NCBI RefSeq assembly: GCF_036320965.1
Contig: NC_092262.1
Coordinates: forward strand, 2,772,253-2,836,252
Direction of reading: 5' to 3'
Source: Panulirus ornatus
Lineage: Eukaryota > Arthropoda > Malacostraca > Decapoda > Palinuridae
Length of the DNA: 64,000 bases
Shown here: in pieces, positions 1 to 26,875 of the stretch
How the letters are laid out: the number at the start of each line of letters is the position of its first letter
Numbering within the stretch: the first letter of the stretch is position 1
Notes under the pieces: generated by a model
What the model was told of the DNA's origin: nothing
Database searches by the model: none
The model's input: the letters and a program-made list of their open reading frames with translations, nothing else
Made by a program: the position numbers and the translations under genes

Positions 1-1156
1 CTATGCACGCATTCCGCCAATCCTCAGGCACCTCAAGATGAGTCATACATACATTAAATAACTTTACCAACCAGTCATTAATACAGTCACCAGCTTTTTT
101 AATGAATTCCACTGCAATACCATAAAAACCTGCTTCCTTGCCGGCTTTCATCTTCCGCAAAGCTTTTACTACCTCTTCTCTGTTTACCAAATCATTTTCC
201 CTAACCCTCTCACTTTGCACACCACCTCGACCAAAACACCCTATATCTGCCACTCTATCATCAAACACATTCAACAAACCTTCAAAATACTCAATCCATC
301 TCCTTCTCACATCACCACAGCTTGTTATCACCTCCCCATTTGCGCCCTTCACTGAAGTTCCCATTTGCTCCCTTGTCTTACGCACTTTATTTACCTCCTT
401 CCTGAACATCTTTTTATTCTCCCTAAAATTTAATGATACTCTCTCACTCCATCTCTCATTTGCCCTCTTTTTCACCTCATGCACCTTTCTCTTCACCTCC
501 TGTCTCTTTCTTTTATACATCTCCCACTCAATTGCATTCTTTCCCTGCAAAAATGGTCCAAATGCCTCTCTCTTCTCTTTCACTAATAATCTTACTTCTT
601 CATCACACCACTCACTACCCTTTCTAATCAACCCACCTCCCACTCTTCTCATGCCACAAGTATCTTTTGCGCAATCCATCAGTGATTCCCTAAATACATC
701 CCATTCCTCCCCCACTCCCCTCACTTCCATTATTCTCACCTTCTTCCATTCTGTACTCAGTCTCTCCTGATGCTTCCTCACACAAGTCTCCTTCTCAAGC
801 TCACTTACTCTCACCACCCTCTTCACCCCAACATTCACTCTTCTTTTTCTGAAATCCATACAAATCTTCAACTTAGCCTCAACAAGATAATTATCAGACA
901 TCGCTCCAGTTGCACCTCTCAGCACATTAACATCAAAAAGTCTCTCTATCGCGCGCATGTCAATTAACACGTAATCCAATAACGCTCTCTGGCCATCTCT
1001 ACTACTTACATACACATACTTATGTATATCTCGCTTTTTAAACCAGGTATTCCCAATCACCAGTCCTTTTTCAGCACATAAATCTACAAGCTCTTCACCA
1101 TTTCCATTTACAACACTGGACACCCCATGTATACCAATTATTCCCTCAACTGCCAC

Positions 1157-1158
<2 letters not shown>
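1..1158 (-). mobile_element. RTE-clade LINE fragment (R1), EN C-terminal part to early RT
   Basis: Minus-strand translation matches roughly residues 168-553 of the 998-residue RTE protein encoded at 4262-7258: the end of the endonuclease (around the GIIGIHGV and SDH regions), the basic linker, and the start of the reverse transcriptase up to the LYKG motif. The 3' half lies outside the window. The 5' end is cut off inside the endonuclease, where the sequence passes directly into a (TA)n array at 1159. The frame may be largely open, but I did not confirm that codon by codon. Several residues differ from the intact copy, for example in the AGLDG region near 120. Confidence 0.8.

Positions 1159-1223
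<65 letters not shown>
1159..1223. repeat. (TA)n array between R1 and R2
   Basis: Uninterrupted alternating TA of about 65 bp. On the minus strand it follows the 3' tail of R2 and abuts the truncated 5' end of R1. Confidence 0.95.
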
Positions 1224-1226
<3 letters not shown>

Positions 1227-3999
1227 TTTTGTTTTTTTTGCTTTGTCGCTGTCTCCCGCGTTTGCGAGGTAGCGCAAGGAAACAGACGAAAGAAATGGCC
1301 CAACCCAACCCCATACACATGTATATACATACGTCCACACACGCAAATATACATACCTACACAGCTTTGCATGGTTTACCCCAGACGCTTCACATGCCTT
1401 GATTCAATCCACTGACAGCACGTCAACCCGGTATACCACATCGCTCCAATTCACTCTATTTCTTGCCCTCCTTTCACCCTCCTGCATGCTCAGGCCCCGA
1501 TCACACAAAATCTTTTTCACTCCATCTTTCCACCTCCAATTTGGTCTCCCTCTTCTCCTCGTTCCCTCTACCTCAGAAACATATATTCTCTTAGTCAATC
1601 TTTCCTCACTCATTCTCTCCATGTGCCCGAACCATTTCAAAACACCCTCTTCTGCTCTCTCAACCACGCTCTTTTTATTTCCACACATCTCTCTTACCCT
1701 TACGTTACTTACTCGATCAAACCACCTCACACCACACATTGTCCTCAAACATCTCATTTCCAGCACATCCATCCTCCTGCGCACAACTCTATCCATAGCC
1801 CACGCCTCGCAACCATACAACATTGTTGGAACCACTATTCCTTCAAACATACCCATTTTTGCTTTCCGAGATAATGTTCTCGACTTCCACACATTCTTCA
1901 AGGCTCCCAGAATTTTCGCCCCCTCCCCCACCCTATGATCCACTTCCGCTTCCATGGTTCCATCCGCTGCCAGATCCACTCCCAGATATCTAAAACACTT
2001 CACTTCCTCCAGTTTTTCTCCATTCAAACTCACCTCCCATTTGACTTGACCCTCAACCCTACTGTACCTAATAACCTTGCTCTTATTCACATTTACTCTT
2101 AACTTTCTTCTTTCACACACTTTACCAAACTGAGTCGCCAGCTTCTGCAGTTTCTCACATGAATCAGCCACCAGCGCTGTATCATCAGCGAACAACAACT
2201 GACTCACTTCCCAAGCTCTCTCATCCCCAACAGACTTCATACTTGCCCCTCTTTCCAAAACTCTTGCATTCACCTCCCTAACAACCCCATCCATAAAAAA
2301 ATTAAACAACCATGGAGACATCACACACCCCTGCCGCAAACCTACATTCACTGAGAACCAATCACTTTCCTCTCTTCCTACACGTACACATGCCTTACAT
2401 CCTCGATAAAAACTTTTCCCTGCTTCTAACAACTTGCCCCCCACACCATATATTCTTAATACCTTCCACAGAGCATCTCTATCAACTCTATCATATGCCT
2501 TCTCCAGATCCATAAATGCTATATACAAATCCATTTGCTTTTCTAAGTATTTCTCATATACATTCTTCAAAGCAAACACCTGATCCACACATCCTCTACC
2601 ACTTCTGAAACCACACTGCTCATCCTCAATCTGATGCTCTGTACATGCCTTCACCCTCTCAATCAATATCCTCCCATTTAATTTACCAGGAATACTCAAC
2701 AAACTTATACCTCTGTAATTTGAGCACTCACTCTTATCCCCTTTGCCTTTGTACAATGGCACTATGCACGCATTCCGCCAATCCTCTGGCACCTCACCAT
2801 GAGTCATACATACATTAAATAACCTTACCAACCAGTCAACAATACAGTCACGCCCTTTTTTAATAAATTCCACTGCAATACCATCCAAACCTGCTGCGTT
2901 GCCGGCTTTCATCTTCCGCAAAGCTTTTACTACCTCTTCTCTGTTTACCAAATCATTTTCCCTAACCCTCTCACTTTCAACACCACCTCGACCAAAATAC
3001 CCTATATCTGCCACTCTATCTTCAAACACATTCAACAAACCTTCAAAATACTCACTCCATCTCCTTCTCACATCACCACTAATTGTCATCACCTCCCCAT
3101 TTGCGCCCTTCACTGAAGTTCCCATTTGCTCCCTTGTCTTACGCACTTTATTTACCTCCTTCCAGAACATCTTTTTATTCTCCCTAAAATTTAATGATAC
3201 TCTCTCACCCCAACTCTCATTTGCCCTTTTTTCACCTCATGCACCTTTCTCTTGACCTCCTGTCTCTTTCTTTCATACATCTCCCACTCAATTTCATTTT
3301 TTCCCTGCAAAAATCGTCCAAATGCCTCTCTCTTCTCTTTCACTAATACTCTTACTTCTTCATCCCACTTATGTATACTTATGTATATCTCGCTTTTTAA
3401 ACCAGGTATTCCCAATCATCAGTCCTTTTTCAGCACATAAATCTACAAGTTCTTCACCATTTCCATTTACAACACTGAACATCCCATGTATACCAATTAT
3501 TCCCTCAACTGCCACATTACTCACCTTTGCATTCAAATCACCCATCACTATAACGCCGGTCTCGTGCATCAAAACCACTAACACACTCATTCAGCTGCTC
3601 CTAAAACACTTGCCTCTCATGATCTTTCTTCTCATGCCCAGGTGCATATACACCAATAATCACCCATCTCTCTCCATCAACTTTCAGTTTTACCCATATT
3701 AATCGAGAATTTACTTTCTTACATTCTATCACATACTCCCACAACTCCTGTTTCAGGAGTATTGCTATTCCTTCCCTTGCTCTTGTCTTCACACTAACCC
3801 CTGACTTTACTCCCAAGACATTCCCAAACCACTCTTCCCCTTTACCCTTGAGCTTCGTTTCACTCAGAGCCAAAACATCCAGGTTCCTTTCCTCAAACAT
3901 ACTACCTATCTCTCCTTTTTTCACATCTTGGTTACATACACACACATTTAGGCACCCCAATCTGAGCCTTCGAGGAGGATGAGCACTCCCCGCGTGACT

Positions 4000-4001
<2 letters not shown>
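1224..4001 (-). mobile_element. RTE-clade LINE copy (R2) with internal deletion
   Basis: Minus-strand copy running from the 3' tail (T-run at ~1227, then the conserved tail hairpin at ~1240-1290) to just inside the N-terminus of the ORF at 4001 (RSHAG, residues 6-10), where it meets (TA)n. An internal deletion near 3367-3372 joins residue ~350 of the linker directly to residue ~215 of the endonuclease, so about 400 bp is missing. A T-run lost one base near 3230 (TTTTTT instead of TTTTTTT), shifting the frame between linker and RT. The copy cannot make a full protein. Confidence 0.85.
1404..3170 (-). pseudogene. RTE reverse transcriptase part of R2 (588 codons open)
   Basis: Open from Met at residue ~417 of the family protein (MFWKEVNK) to the C-terminus. 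The RT core is present: the QCGFRSGRG motif, FMDLEKAYD (motif A), LRQGCVMSP (motif B), FADD (motif C, catalytic Asp pair) and the C-terminal RTE region with [10 protein letters not shown] and WFGHMERM. One C is missing from the CCCC just before the normal stop, so the frame runs past YRG into VDVLSVD. The endonuclease is separated from it by a frameshift and a deletion. By family knowledge the RT would perform target-primed reverse transcription; here it is a remnant. Confidence 0.8.
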
Positions 4002-4063
<62 letters not shown>

Positions 4064-4066
4064 TAT
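4002..4066. repeat. (TA)n array between R2 and R3
   Basis: About 65 bp of TA with a single C interruption near 4058. It starts immediately after the 5'-truncated N-terminus of R2 and grades into the T-run of the R3 tail. Confidence 0.95.

Positions 4067-10205
<6,139 letters not shown>

Positions 10206-10271
<66 letters not shown>
10206..10271. repeat. (TA)n array between R4 and R5
   Basis: About 66 bp of TA joining the truncated endonuclease of R4 to the T-run of the R5 tail. Confidence 0.95.
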
Positions 10272-10288
<17 letters not shown>

Positions 10289-11076
10289 TTGCCGCTGTCT
10301 CCCGCGTTTGCGAGGTAGCGCAAGGAAACAGACGAAAGAAATGGCTCAACCCACCCCCATACACATGTATATACATACGTCCACACACGCAAATATACAT
10401 ACCTACACAGCTTTCCATGGTTTACCCCAGACGCTTCACATGCCTTGATTCAATCCACTGACAGCACGTCAACCCCGGTATACCACATCGCTCCAATTCA
10501 CTCTATTCCTTGCCCTCCTTTCACCCTCCTGCATGTTCAGGCCCCGATCACACAAAATCTTTTTCACTCCACCTTTCCACCTCCAATTTGGTCTCCCTCT
10601 TCTCCTCGTTCCCTCCACCTCCGACACATATATCCTCTTGGTCAATCTTTCCTCACTCATTCTCTCCATGTGACAAAACCATTTGAAAACACCCTCTTCT
10701 GCTCTCTCAACCACGCTCTTTTTATTTCCACACATCTCTCTTACCCTTACGTTACTTACTCGATCAAACCACCTCACACCACACATTGTCCTCAAACATC
10801 TCATTTCCAGCACATCCATCCTCCTGCGCACAACTCTATCCATAGTCCACGCCTCGCAACCATACAACATTGTTGGAACCACTATTCCTTCAAACATACC
10901 CATTTTTGCTTTCCGAGATAATGTTCTCGACTTCCACACATTCTTCAAGGCTCCCAGAATTTTCGCCCCCTCCCCCACCCTATGATCCACTTCCACTTCA
11001 ATGTTTCCATCCGCTGCCAGATCCACTCCAAGATATCTAAAACACATCAATTCCTCCACAACCTTCCTTCACAACC

Positions 11077-11078
<2 letters not shown>
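10272..11078 (-). mobile_element. RTE-clade LINE 3' fragment (R5)
   Basis: Minus-strand copy: tail, short 3' UTR and the last ~196 codons (10469-11059, from residue ~803 to the normal YRG stop). The RT catalytic core is absent. The last ~20 bp before 11079 no longer match the family, and then (TA)n starts. Confidence 0.85.

Positions 11079-11121
<43 letters not shown>
11079..11121. repeat. (TA)n array between R5 and S1
   Basis: About 43 bp of TA running into the T-run of the S1 tail. Confidence 0.93.
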
Positions 11122-12973
<1,852 letters not shown>

Positions 12974-13231
12974 ATTTAATGATACTCTCTCACACCAACT
13001 CTCATTTGCCCTTTTTTTCACCTCTTGCACCTTTCTCTTTACCTCCTGTCTCTTTCTTTTATACGTCTCCCACTCAATTGCATTTTTTTCCTGCAAAAAT
13101 CGTCCAAAAGCCTCTCTCTTCTCTTTCATTAATACTCTTACTTCTTCATCCCACCACTCACTACCCTTTCTAATCAACCCACCTCCCAATCTTCTCATAC
13201 CACAAGCATCTTTTGCGCAATCCATCACTGA

Positions 13232-14203
13232 TTACCTAAATACATCCCATTCCTCCCCCACTCCCCTTACTTCCATTGTTCTCGCCTTTTTCCATTCTGT
13301 ACTCACTCTCTCCTGGTACTTCCTCACACAAGTCTCCTTCCCAAACTCACTTACTCTCACCACCCTCTTCACCCCAACATTCACTCTTCTTTTCTGAAAA
13401 CCAATACAAATCTTCACCTTAGCCTCCACAAGATAATGATCAGACATCAATCCAGTTGCACCTCTCAGCACATTAACATCCAAAAGTCTCTCTTTCGCGC
13501 GCCTGTCAATTAACACGTAATCCAATAACGCTCTCTGGCCATCTCTCCTACTTACACAAGTATACTTATGTATATCTCGCTTTTTAAACCAGGTATTCCC
13601 AATCATCAGTCCTTTTTCAGCACATAAATCTACAAGCTCTTCACCATTTCCATTTACAACACTGAACACCCCATGTATACCAATTATTCCCTCAACTGCC
13701 ACATTACTCACCTTTGCATTCAAATCACCCATCACTATAACCCGGTCTCGTGCATCAAAACCACTAACACACTCATTCAGCTGCTCCCAAAACACTTGCC
13801 TCTCATGATCTTTCTTCTCATGTCCAGGTGCATATGCACCAATAATCACCCATCTCTCTCCATCAACTTTCAGTTTTACCCATATTAATCGAGAATTTAC
13901 TTTCTTACATTCTGTCATATATTTCCACAACTCCTGTTTCAGGAGTACTGCTACTCCTTCCCTTGCTCTTGTCCTCTCACTAACCCCTGACTTTACTCCC
14001 AAGACATTCCCAAACCACTCTTCCCCTTTACCCTTGATCTTCGTTTCACTCAGAGCCAAAACATCCAGGTGCCTTTCGTCAAAAATACTACCTATCTCTC
14101 CTTTTTTCACATCTTGGTTACATCCACACACATTTAGGCACCCCAATCTGAGCCTTCGAGGAGGATGAGCACTCCCCGCGTGACTCCTTCTTCTGTTTCC
14201 CAT
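13232..14203 (-). pseudogene. RTE endonuclease domain (inverted 5' part of R7)
   Basis: Open for 323 codons from the family start codon ([11 protein letters not shown]) through the full APE-type endonuclease: SETK, YAPG, GDLN, DYVLID and SDH are all visible. It ends at a stop near residue 323 (ESV changed to a stop in DVFRESV). The downstream linker continues at 12971-13228. Because the RT lies on the opposite strand, this endonuclease is uncoupled from it. Whether the isolated domain is expressed is unknown. Confidence 0.8.
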
Positions 14204-14244
14204 TTTAGAAAGTTAAAAAAATACAAGGAGGGGAGAATAAAAAG

Positions 14245-15812
14245 ATGTTTTGGAAGGAGGTAAACAAAGTGCGTAAGACAAGGGAGCAAATGGGAACTTC
14301 AGTGAAGGGCGCAAATGGGGAGGTAATAACAAGTAGTGGTGATGTGAGAAGGAGATGGAGTGAGTATTTTGAAGGTTTGTTGAATGTGTTTGATGATAGA
14401 GTGGCAGATATAGGGTGTTTTGGTCGAGGTGGTGTGCAAAGTGCGAGGGTTAGGGAAAATGATTTGGTAAACAGAGAAGAGGTAGTAAAAGCTTTGCGGA
14501 AGATGAAAGACGGCAAGGCAGCAGGTTTGGATGGTATTGCAGTGGAATTTATTAAAAAAGGGGGTGACTGTATTGTTGACTGGTTGGTAAGGTTATTTAA
14601 TGTATGTATGACTCATGGTGAGGTGCCTGAGGATTGGCGGAATGCGTGCATAGTGCCATTCTACAAAGGCAAAGGGGATAAGAGTGAGTGCTCAAATTAC
14701 AGAGGTACAAGTTTGTTGAGTATTCCTGGCAAATTATGTGGGAGGGTATTGATTGAGAGGGTGAAGGCATGTACAGAGCATCAGATTGGGGAATAGCAGT
14801 GTGGTTTCAGAAGTAGTAGAGGATGTGTGGATCAGGTGTTTGCTTTGAAGAATGTATGTGAGAAATACTTAGAAAAGCAAATGATTTGTATGTAGCATTT
14901 ATGGATCTGGAGAAGGCATATGATAGAGTTGATAGCGATGCTATGTGGAAGGTATTAAGAATATATGGTGTGGGAGGCAAGTTGTTAGAAGCAGTGAAAA
15001 GTTTTTATCGAGGATGTAAGGCATATATACGTGTAGGAAGAGAGGAAAGTGATTGGTTCTCAGTGAATGTAGGTTTGCGGCAGGGGTGTGTGATGTCTCC
15101 ATGGTTGTTTAATTTGTTGATGGATGGGGTTGTTAGGGAGGTGAATGCAAGAGTTTTGGAAAGAGGGGCAAGTATGAAGTCTGTTGGGGATGAGAGAGCT
15201 TGGGAAGTGAGTCAGTTGTTGTACGCTGATGATACAGCGCTGGTGGCTGATTCATGTGAGAAACTACAGAAGCTGGTGATTGAGTTTGGTAAAGTGTGGG
15301 AAAGAAGAAAGTTAAGAGTAAATGTGAATAAGAGCAAGGTTATTAGGTACAGTAGGGTTGAGGGTCAATTCAACTGGGAGGTGAGTTTGAATGGAGAAAA
15401 ACTGGAGGAAGTGAAGTGTTTTAGATATCTGGGAGTGGATCTGGCAGAGGATGGAACCATGGAAGCGGAAGTGGATCATAGGGTGGGGGAGGGGGCGAAA
15501 ATTCTGGGAGCCTTGAAGAATGTGTGGAAGTCGAGAACATTATCTCGGAAAGCAAAAATGGGTATGTTTGAAGGAATAGTGGTTCCAACAATGTTGTATG
15601 GTTGCGAGGCGTGGACTATGGATAGAGTTGTGCGCAGGAGGATGGATGTGCTGGAAATGAGATGTTTGAGGACAATGTGTGGTGTGAGGTGGTTTGATCG
15701 AGTAAGTAACGTAGGGATAAGAGAGATGTGTGGAAATAAAAAGAGAGTGGTTGAGAGAGCAGAGGAGGGTGTTTTGAAGTGGTTTGGTCACATGGAGAGA
15801 ATGAGTGAGTAA
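14245..15812 (+). pseudogene. RTE reverse transcriptase (3' part of R7), broken
   Basis: Plus-strand RT from residue ~417. Open to 14796, where GAG to TAG at 14794-14796 ends it (Glu ~600, before QCGFRS). One base is lost near 14880 (AAGCAAATG, one G missing after), shifting the frame. It is open again 14886-15812 through [20 protein letters not shown] and YADD, ending at a Glu-to-stop at 15810-15812 in MSEER. The rest of the C-terminus and the 3' UTR follow. Confidence 0.82.
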
Positions 15813-16179
15813 AGATTGACCAAGAGGATATATGTGTCGGAGGTGGAGGGAACGAGGAGAAGAGGGAGACGAAATTGGAGGTGGAAAGATGGAGTGAAAA
15901 AGATTTTGTGTGATCGGGGCCTGAACATGCAGGAGGGTGAAAGGAGGGCAAGGAATAGAGTGAGTTGGAGCGATGTGGTATACCGGGGTTGACGTGCTGT
16001 CAGTGGAGTGAATCAAGGCATGTGAGGCGTCTGGGGTGGACCATGGAAAGCTGTGTAGGTATGTATACACGTGTGTGGACATGTGTATGTACATGTGTAT
16101 GGGGGGGGGGGGGTTGGGCCATTTCTTTCGTCTGTTTCCTTGCGCTACCTCGCAGACGCGGGAGACAGCGACAAAGTAT

Positions 16180-22305
<6,126 letters not shown>

Positions 22306-23490
22306 TTTCCATGGTTTACCACAGGCGCTTCACGTGCCCTAGTTCATTCCCTTGACTGCATGTCGACTCCGGTATTCCTCATCGCTCCAATTCACTATAC
22401 TCCTTGCACGCCTTTTACCCTCCTGTACGTCCAGGTCCCGCTCCCTGAAAATCGTTTTCACTCCATCCTTCCTCCTCTAATTTCGTCTACCGTTTCTCCT
22501 TGTTCACTTCACCTCTGACACATAAACCCTCTTTCTCAGTCTTTCCTCACTCATATTCTCCATATATCTAAAACATTTCAATACACCCTCTTCTGCTCTC
22601 TCAACCACACTCTTTTTATTTCCACATATCTCTCTTACCCTTTCATTACTTATTCGATCAAACCACCTCACATCACATATTGTCCTCCAGCATTTCATAT
22701 CCAACATATCCCCCCTCCCTCTGTTCCACTTTCGTTTCCATAGTTCCATCAGCTGCTAAGTCCACTCCCAGATATCTAGAAAACTTCACTTCCATCAATT
22801 TTTTCCATGCAAAGTCGCCTCCCAATTAACTTGTCCCTCAACCCAACTGAATCTAATAACCTTTTTTTTTCTCATTCACTCTAATCTTTCTTCTTTCACA
22901 CACTTTTCCAAACTGAGCCCCATCCTATGTAGTTTCTCACCCGAATCAGCCCCGAGCTGAATAATCGGCGAACAACAACTGACTCACTTCCCAGTCCTTG
23001 TCATTCATAACAGACTGCATACTCGCCTCTCTCTCGAAATTCTTGCATTTACCTCTCTAACCACTCCATTCATAAACAAATCAAACAACAACGGGGACAT
23101 CGTACACCCCCGGCCTCAAACTGATATTCGCTAGCAACCAATCACTCTCATCTTTCCCTACTCGTACACATGTCTTACATCATTGGTAAAAACTTTTTAC
23201 TGCTTTTAGCGACTTACCTCCCACACCGCATACTCTTAAACTCTCCTATAAAGCATCTGTATTAACCCTATCATATCCAGATCCTTAAATGCTACATACA
23301 AATCCATCTGGTTTTGTAAGTATTTCTCACATATATTCTTCAAAGCAAACACCTGATCCACACATCTACTACCTCAGAAACCACACTGCTCTTCTCCCCT
23401 ATGATGCTATGTACATTACTTCACCCTCTCAGTCAATACCCTGCCATATAATTTCCCAGGAATACTCAACAAACTTAAGCTTCTGTAGTT
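22306..23490 (-). mobile_element. Old RTE-clade LINE fragment (R10), strongly diverged
   Basis: Minus-strand RTE sequence from the 3' UTR (TTTCCATGGTTTACC region at ~22308) to residue ~580 (LLSIPGK) with many substitutions and indels. The longest open piece, 22504-22749, reads [28 protein letters not shown]. It is clearly older than R1-R9 and lacks the tail hairpin and any (TA)n. Confidence 0.75.
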
Positions 23491-24545
23491 AATGTAGGTA
23501 AATGCAAAAGTTTTGGAGAGAGGGGCCAGTATGCAATATTTTGGGGATGAAATGGCCTGGGAAGTGAGTTAGTTATTGTTCTCTGATGATCCAGATCTCG
23601 TGGCTGATTCGTGTGAGAAAGATTAGAAGTTGGTGACCGAGTTTAGAAAAGTTGTTTAAAGAGGAGATTAAGAGTATATGCGAATAAGAGGAACGTTATT
23701 AGGTTCAGTAGGGTTGAGGGACAAGTTTACTGGGATGCAATGTTGAATAGAAAAAAACTGGAGAAAGTGAAGTGCTTATATATCTGGAAGTGGACTTAGT
23801 AGAGGATTGAACCATGGAAGCGGAAGTAAGTCACAGGGTGGAGGGGGGGGGGGGGGGGGCGAGGGTTTGGGAGTGATGAAAAATGTGTGGAAGGAGAGAA
23901 CCCTGTCTCGGAGACCAAAAATGGGTATGTTTGAAGGAATAGTAGTTTCAACAATGTTATATCGCTGCGAAGCATGCTCTATAGATGTGGTTGTACGGAG
24001 GAGGGTGGATGTGTTGGAAATGAAATATCTGAGGATAATATGTGGTGTGAGGTGGTTTGATGGAGTAAGTAATGTAGGGGTAAGAGAGATGTATGGATAT
24101 AAAAAGAGTATGTTTAAGAGAGCAGAACAGGGTGTGTTGAAGTGGTTTCGACATATGGAGAGAATGAGTGAATATATGAGAGGATATGTGTCAGAGGTGG
24201 AGGGAACGAGGAAAAGCGGAGACGAAATAGGAGGTGGAACGATGGAGTGAAAAAGATTCCGAGTGATCGGGGCCGGAACATACAGGCGGGTGAGTGGCGT
24301 GCAAGGAACAGAGTGAATTGGAAAGATGTGGTATACCGTGGTCAACGTACTGTCAAGGTTATGACCCAGGGTATGTGAAGCGTTTGGAGTAGACCATGGA
24401 AAGGACTGTGGGGCCTGGATGTGGTTAGGGAGCTGTGGTTTCGGTGCATTACACATGACTGCTAGAGACAGTGTGAGCAAACGTGGCCTTTTTGTCCGTG
24501 TTCCTGGCTTTGCCTTGCTGAAGCAGGGTATAGCGATGCAGGAGA
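23491..24545 (+). mobile_element. Old RTE-clade LINE fragment (R11), long-3'-UTR type
   Basis: Plus-strand sequence beginning near residue ~715 (VNARVLERGAS) and running through the C-terminus (147-codon open piece 23807-24250 with [19 protein letters not shown]) into a 3' UTR of the long type (the GGGGCCTGGATGTGG block at ~24410, then a decayed GCCTTGCTGAAGCAGGG hairpin at ~24513). It joins R10 head to head at ~23490. A G-run lies at 23845-23858. Confidence 0.75.
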
Positions 24546-26430
24546 GAAACTTGAGAGACACTGCTGTTGATGAAAAAAAGGGGGAGACATAGAGCTATTA
24601 ACAACCACGGAGATAGATCGACCTGAGAGGAAACTACATATGATGAAACAAAGTGAAGAAGGGAAGACAAAAGATGGCATCTTAGCGATGCCCCTTCTTG
24701 TTAAAAGCTTTCGATATATCATGGACAGCTACATATGACTCCCCATCATTTTTCAGGGATGATAACCAGACGCTAGTGACATATGAGAACATATCACCAA
24801 TTAATCTCGCGTTACGGAAAGCACGTCGATGCTCAGGAAGAAGACTGTGAGACTCAAGATGCATGAGGATATGGGAGTTTAGGCGGAATTCAAACTTTGG
24901 AATATTAGATGTCAAAGAAACAGGATGACCTTTGAAGGGGTTAGAACGGTCTCCCTTCTTAAAGATGCCATGTACTAAAGAATGCTTCCAAGAAGAAGGA
25001 AACATACTAGTCTTAACTAATTAGATGTCAAAGAAACAGGATGACCTTTGAAGGGGTTAGAACGGTCTCCCTTCTTAAAGATGCCATGTACCAAAGAATG
25101 CTTCCAAGAAGAAGGAAACATACTAGTCTTAACTAGAGACGATCAAGCATAGGTGCAAGTTCGGAGGCACACTATTTCAGCACTTTGGGATGGAAGCCAT
25201 CAGGTCCATAAGACTTGCTTGCTTCCAGAGTATAAGACGCTTTTCTGATAGTTCCAATACGGATAACGAGGAGAAGCAGAGGTTTAGTAAGAGGATCATC
25301 AGGGAGAAAAGGAATTTTAAAGTCACCCAAGGTCCAGTTAAGCAAGAAACGAGAATCAAAGAGAGTTGCTTTGAGTACGGGAGAGAGCAGGAAAGGCAGA
25401 GTTACAGAGTTTGTTAGCAATGCCTTTAGCTAAAAACCAGAAATACCTAGCAGTAGACAAAGAGGAAAGGTTAACTTACTTCCTCTGAATAAAGGAACGC
25501 TTTGCCTATGAGATAACATACTAGCAATGATGACGTGCAATGATGAATTCTGCATGGGTGGTGGAGAAAAACGAGCTTTTCGAAGCCCGCTATGCCTGAT
25601 CCCTTTCCTGATTGATCGCAGAACAGGAATGGCTGAACCATGGACTAAAAGTAGAGGAATTCATATTTCCATTCGTGCAACAATAACAATTGGAATGCGT
25701 TTGGCGGATGAAAAAGAATCACCATATAAGAGACAGTAATTTACCCAGGGAAAGTTAAAGAAGAGTTTTCGTAAGCTATTCCAGTCAGGTTTGTTGAGGT
25801 GTCAGTATCTACATTTACAAGGGGCTGCTGAAGGGAAAGGTGCCTTTGAAATTGGCATATTTATGATATTGTGGTCAGAAGAACCAACTGGGGACGAGAT
25901 TAGCAATTAGCAATATGGGAAGGGTGGGTGATAATTTGTTCTAGGGCACTAAGAAGGGAGAACATGAGGGCTTTCTTCTCTATACCATCCGTATGGGAAG
26001 AGTTCAATCATTTCCAAAATCGAACATTGAAATCCCCTAGATAGAGGATCTATGCTTGCAGGTAAGATGATGTCAAGTCGTCATGGTAGTTTAGGTAGTC
26101 CAAGAAAAATGTAAAATATGCAGACTTAGGATAGCAAAAAAGTAAATGGAAATTATGGGTGAATATGAAAAAGTGCTTAGTAAGAACTTCATTAGAATGT
26201 TGAGTCCCAGAGATAAGTAAGAAATTAGGAAAGGTACCAAAGAGATGGTGTTTAACATAATATAGATCACTAGAAAGGCGGCAAATGTTAGTACAGTGAA
26301 AGAAAAGACGAGAAGGATCTACTATGGAGGGAAAGGTTGTGGCTAGGGATGGTACTACTATTCTCTGAGCCCTCCCTCCCATTGGCAGTACAGTCGAACG
26401 GGAACTCGGAGGTTCATAGCACTAGGGGCC
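24546..26430 (-). mobile_element. Decayed I/jockey-type LINE (endonuclease to RT)
   Basis: Minus-strand. From the upstream side: endonuclease remnants around 26380-25950, including YLGDFNV at ~26045-26025 (the APE GDFN motif) and HPSHI; linker; then RT with SYGPDGFHPKVLK (~25172-25215), FPSSWKHSLVHGIFKKGDRSNPF..PVSLTSNIPK (~25005-24890) and SYVAVHDISKAF (motif A, ~24745-24700); then LPSFGFP-like and SGRSISVVV text to ~24560. The RT text resembles I/Nimb/jockey-type LINEs and differs from the RTE family. Stops and frameshifts are frequent, so it is dead. Confidence 0.72.
24905..25136. repeat. Tandem duplication of 116 bp within the I/jockey-type LINE
   Basis: 24905-25020 and 25021-25136 are head-to-tail copies, starting TTAGATGTCAAAG and ending ..TAGTCTTAACTA, with about one mismatch. 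It duplicates the FKKGDRSNPFKGHPVSLTS part of the RT. Confidence 0.92.
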
Positions 26431-26875
26431 ATAGATTTGTCGGACTGTATCAGAGTATTCTTAGAAATAATTGTGCAGACAAGAGAAGGCAAAATAACAT
26501 ATGGGAAGTAGATAAGGAAGATTTGAACGGGTGTGTGTGCATGTAAGGAGATGGGAGAACCAGACCGGTAGTCCCATTTTGATGAGATACAAAGGAGTTG
26601 ATAGTAATGATAATAAGTGAGAAAAATGTTATTATCGAATGAAATATTTTCTTATACTAAGGCACGATGGTCCGTCTAGCTCTGAGGACCGTCTTATCTT
26701 ACAACATTATTGGCGAGGCTGAAGCAGATGTTCATAGCCAGGGTTACAACAGATGTTACTTTGCATTTTTTTAATGGGCTTCCCACTAACCTTATTCTAG
26801 AAACCTCTTTTCTCCTATCGGGAAGTTATACAATGTCTGTCTATGAATGTGCCCCGGAGAAAGAGCATCATCCAA
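26431..26875. other. Unassigned sequence
   Basis: No recognisable element or credible gene. Short open frames here carry no motif I know. Confidence 0.5.
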
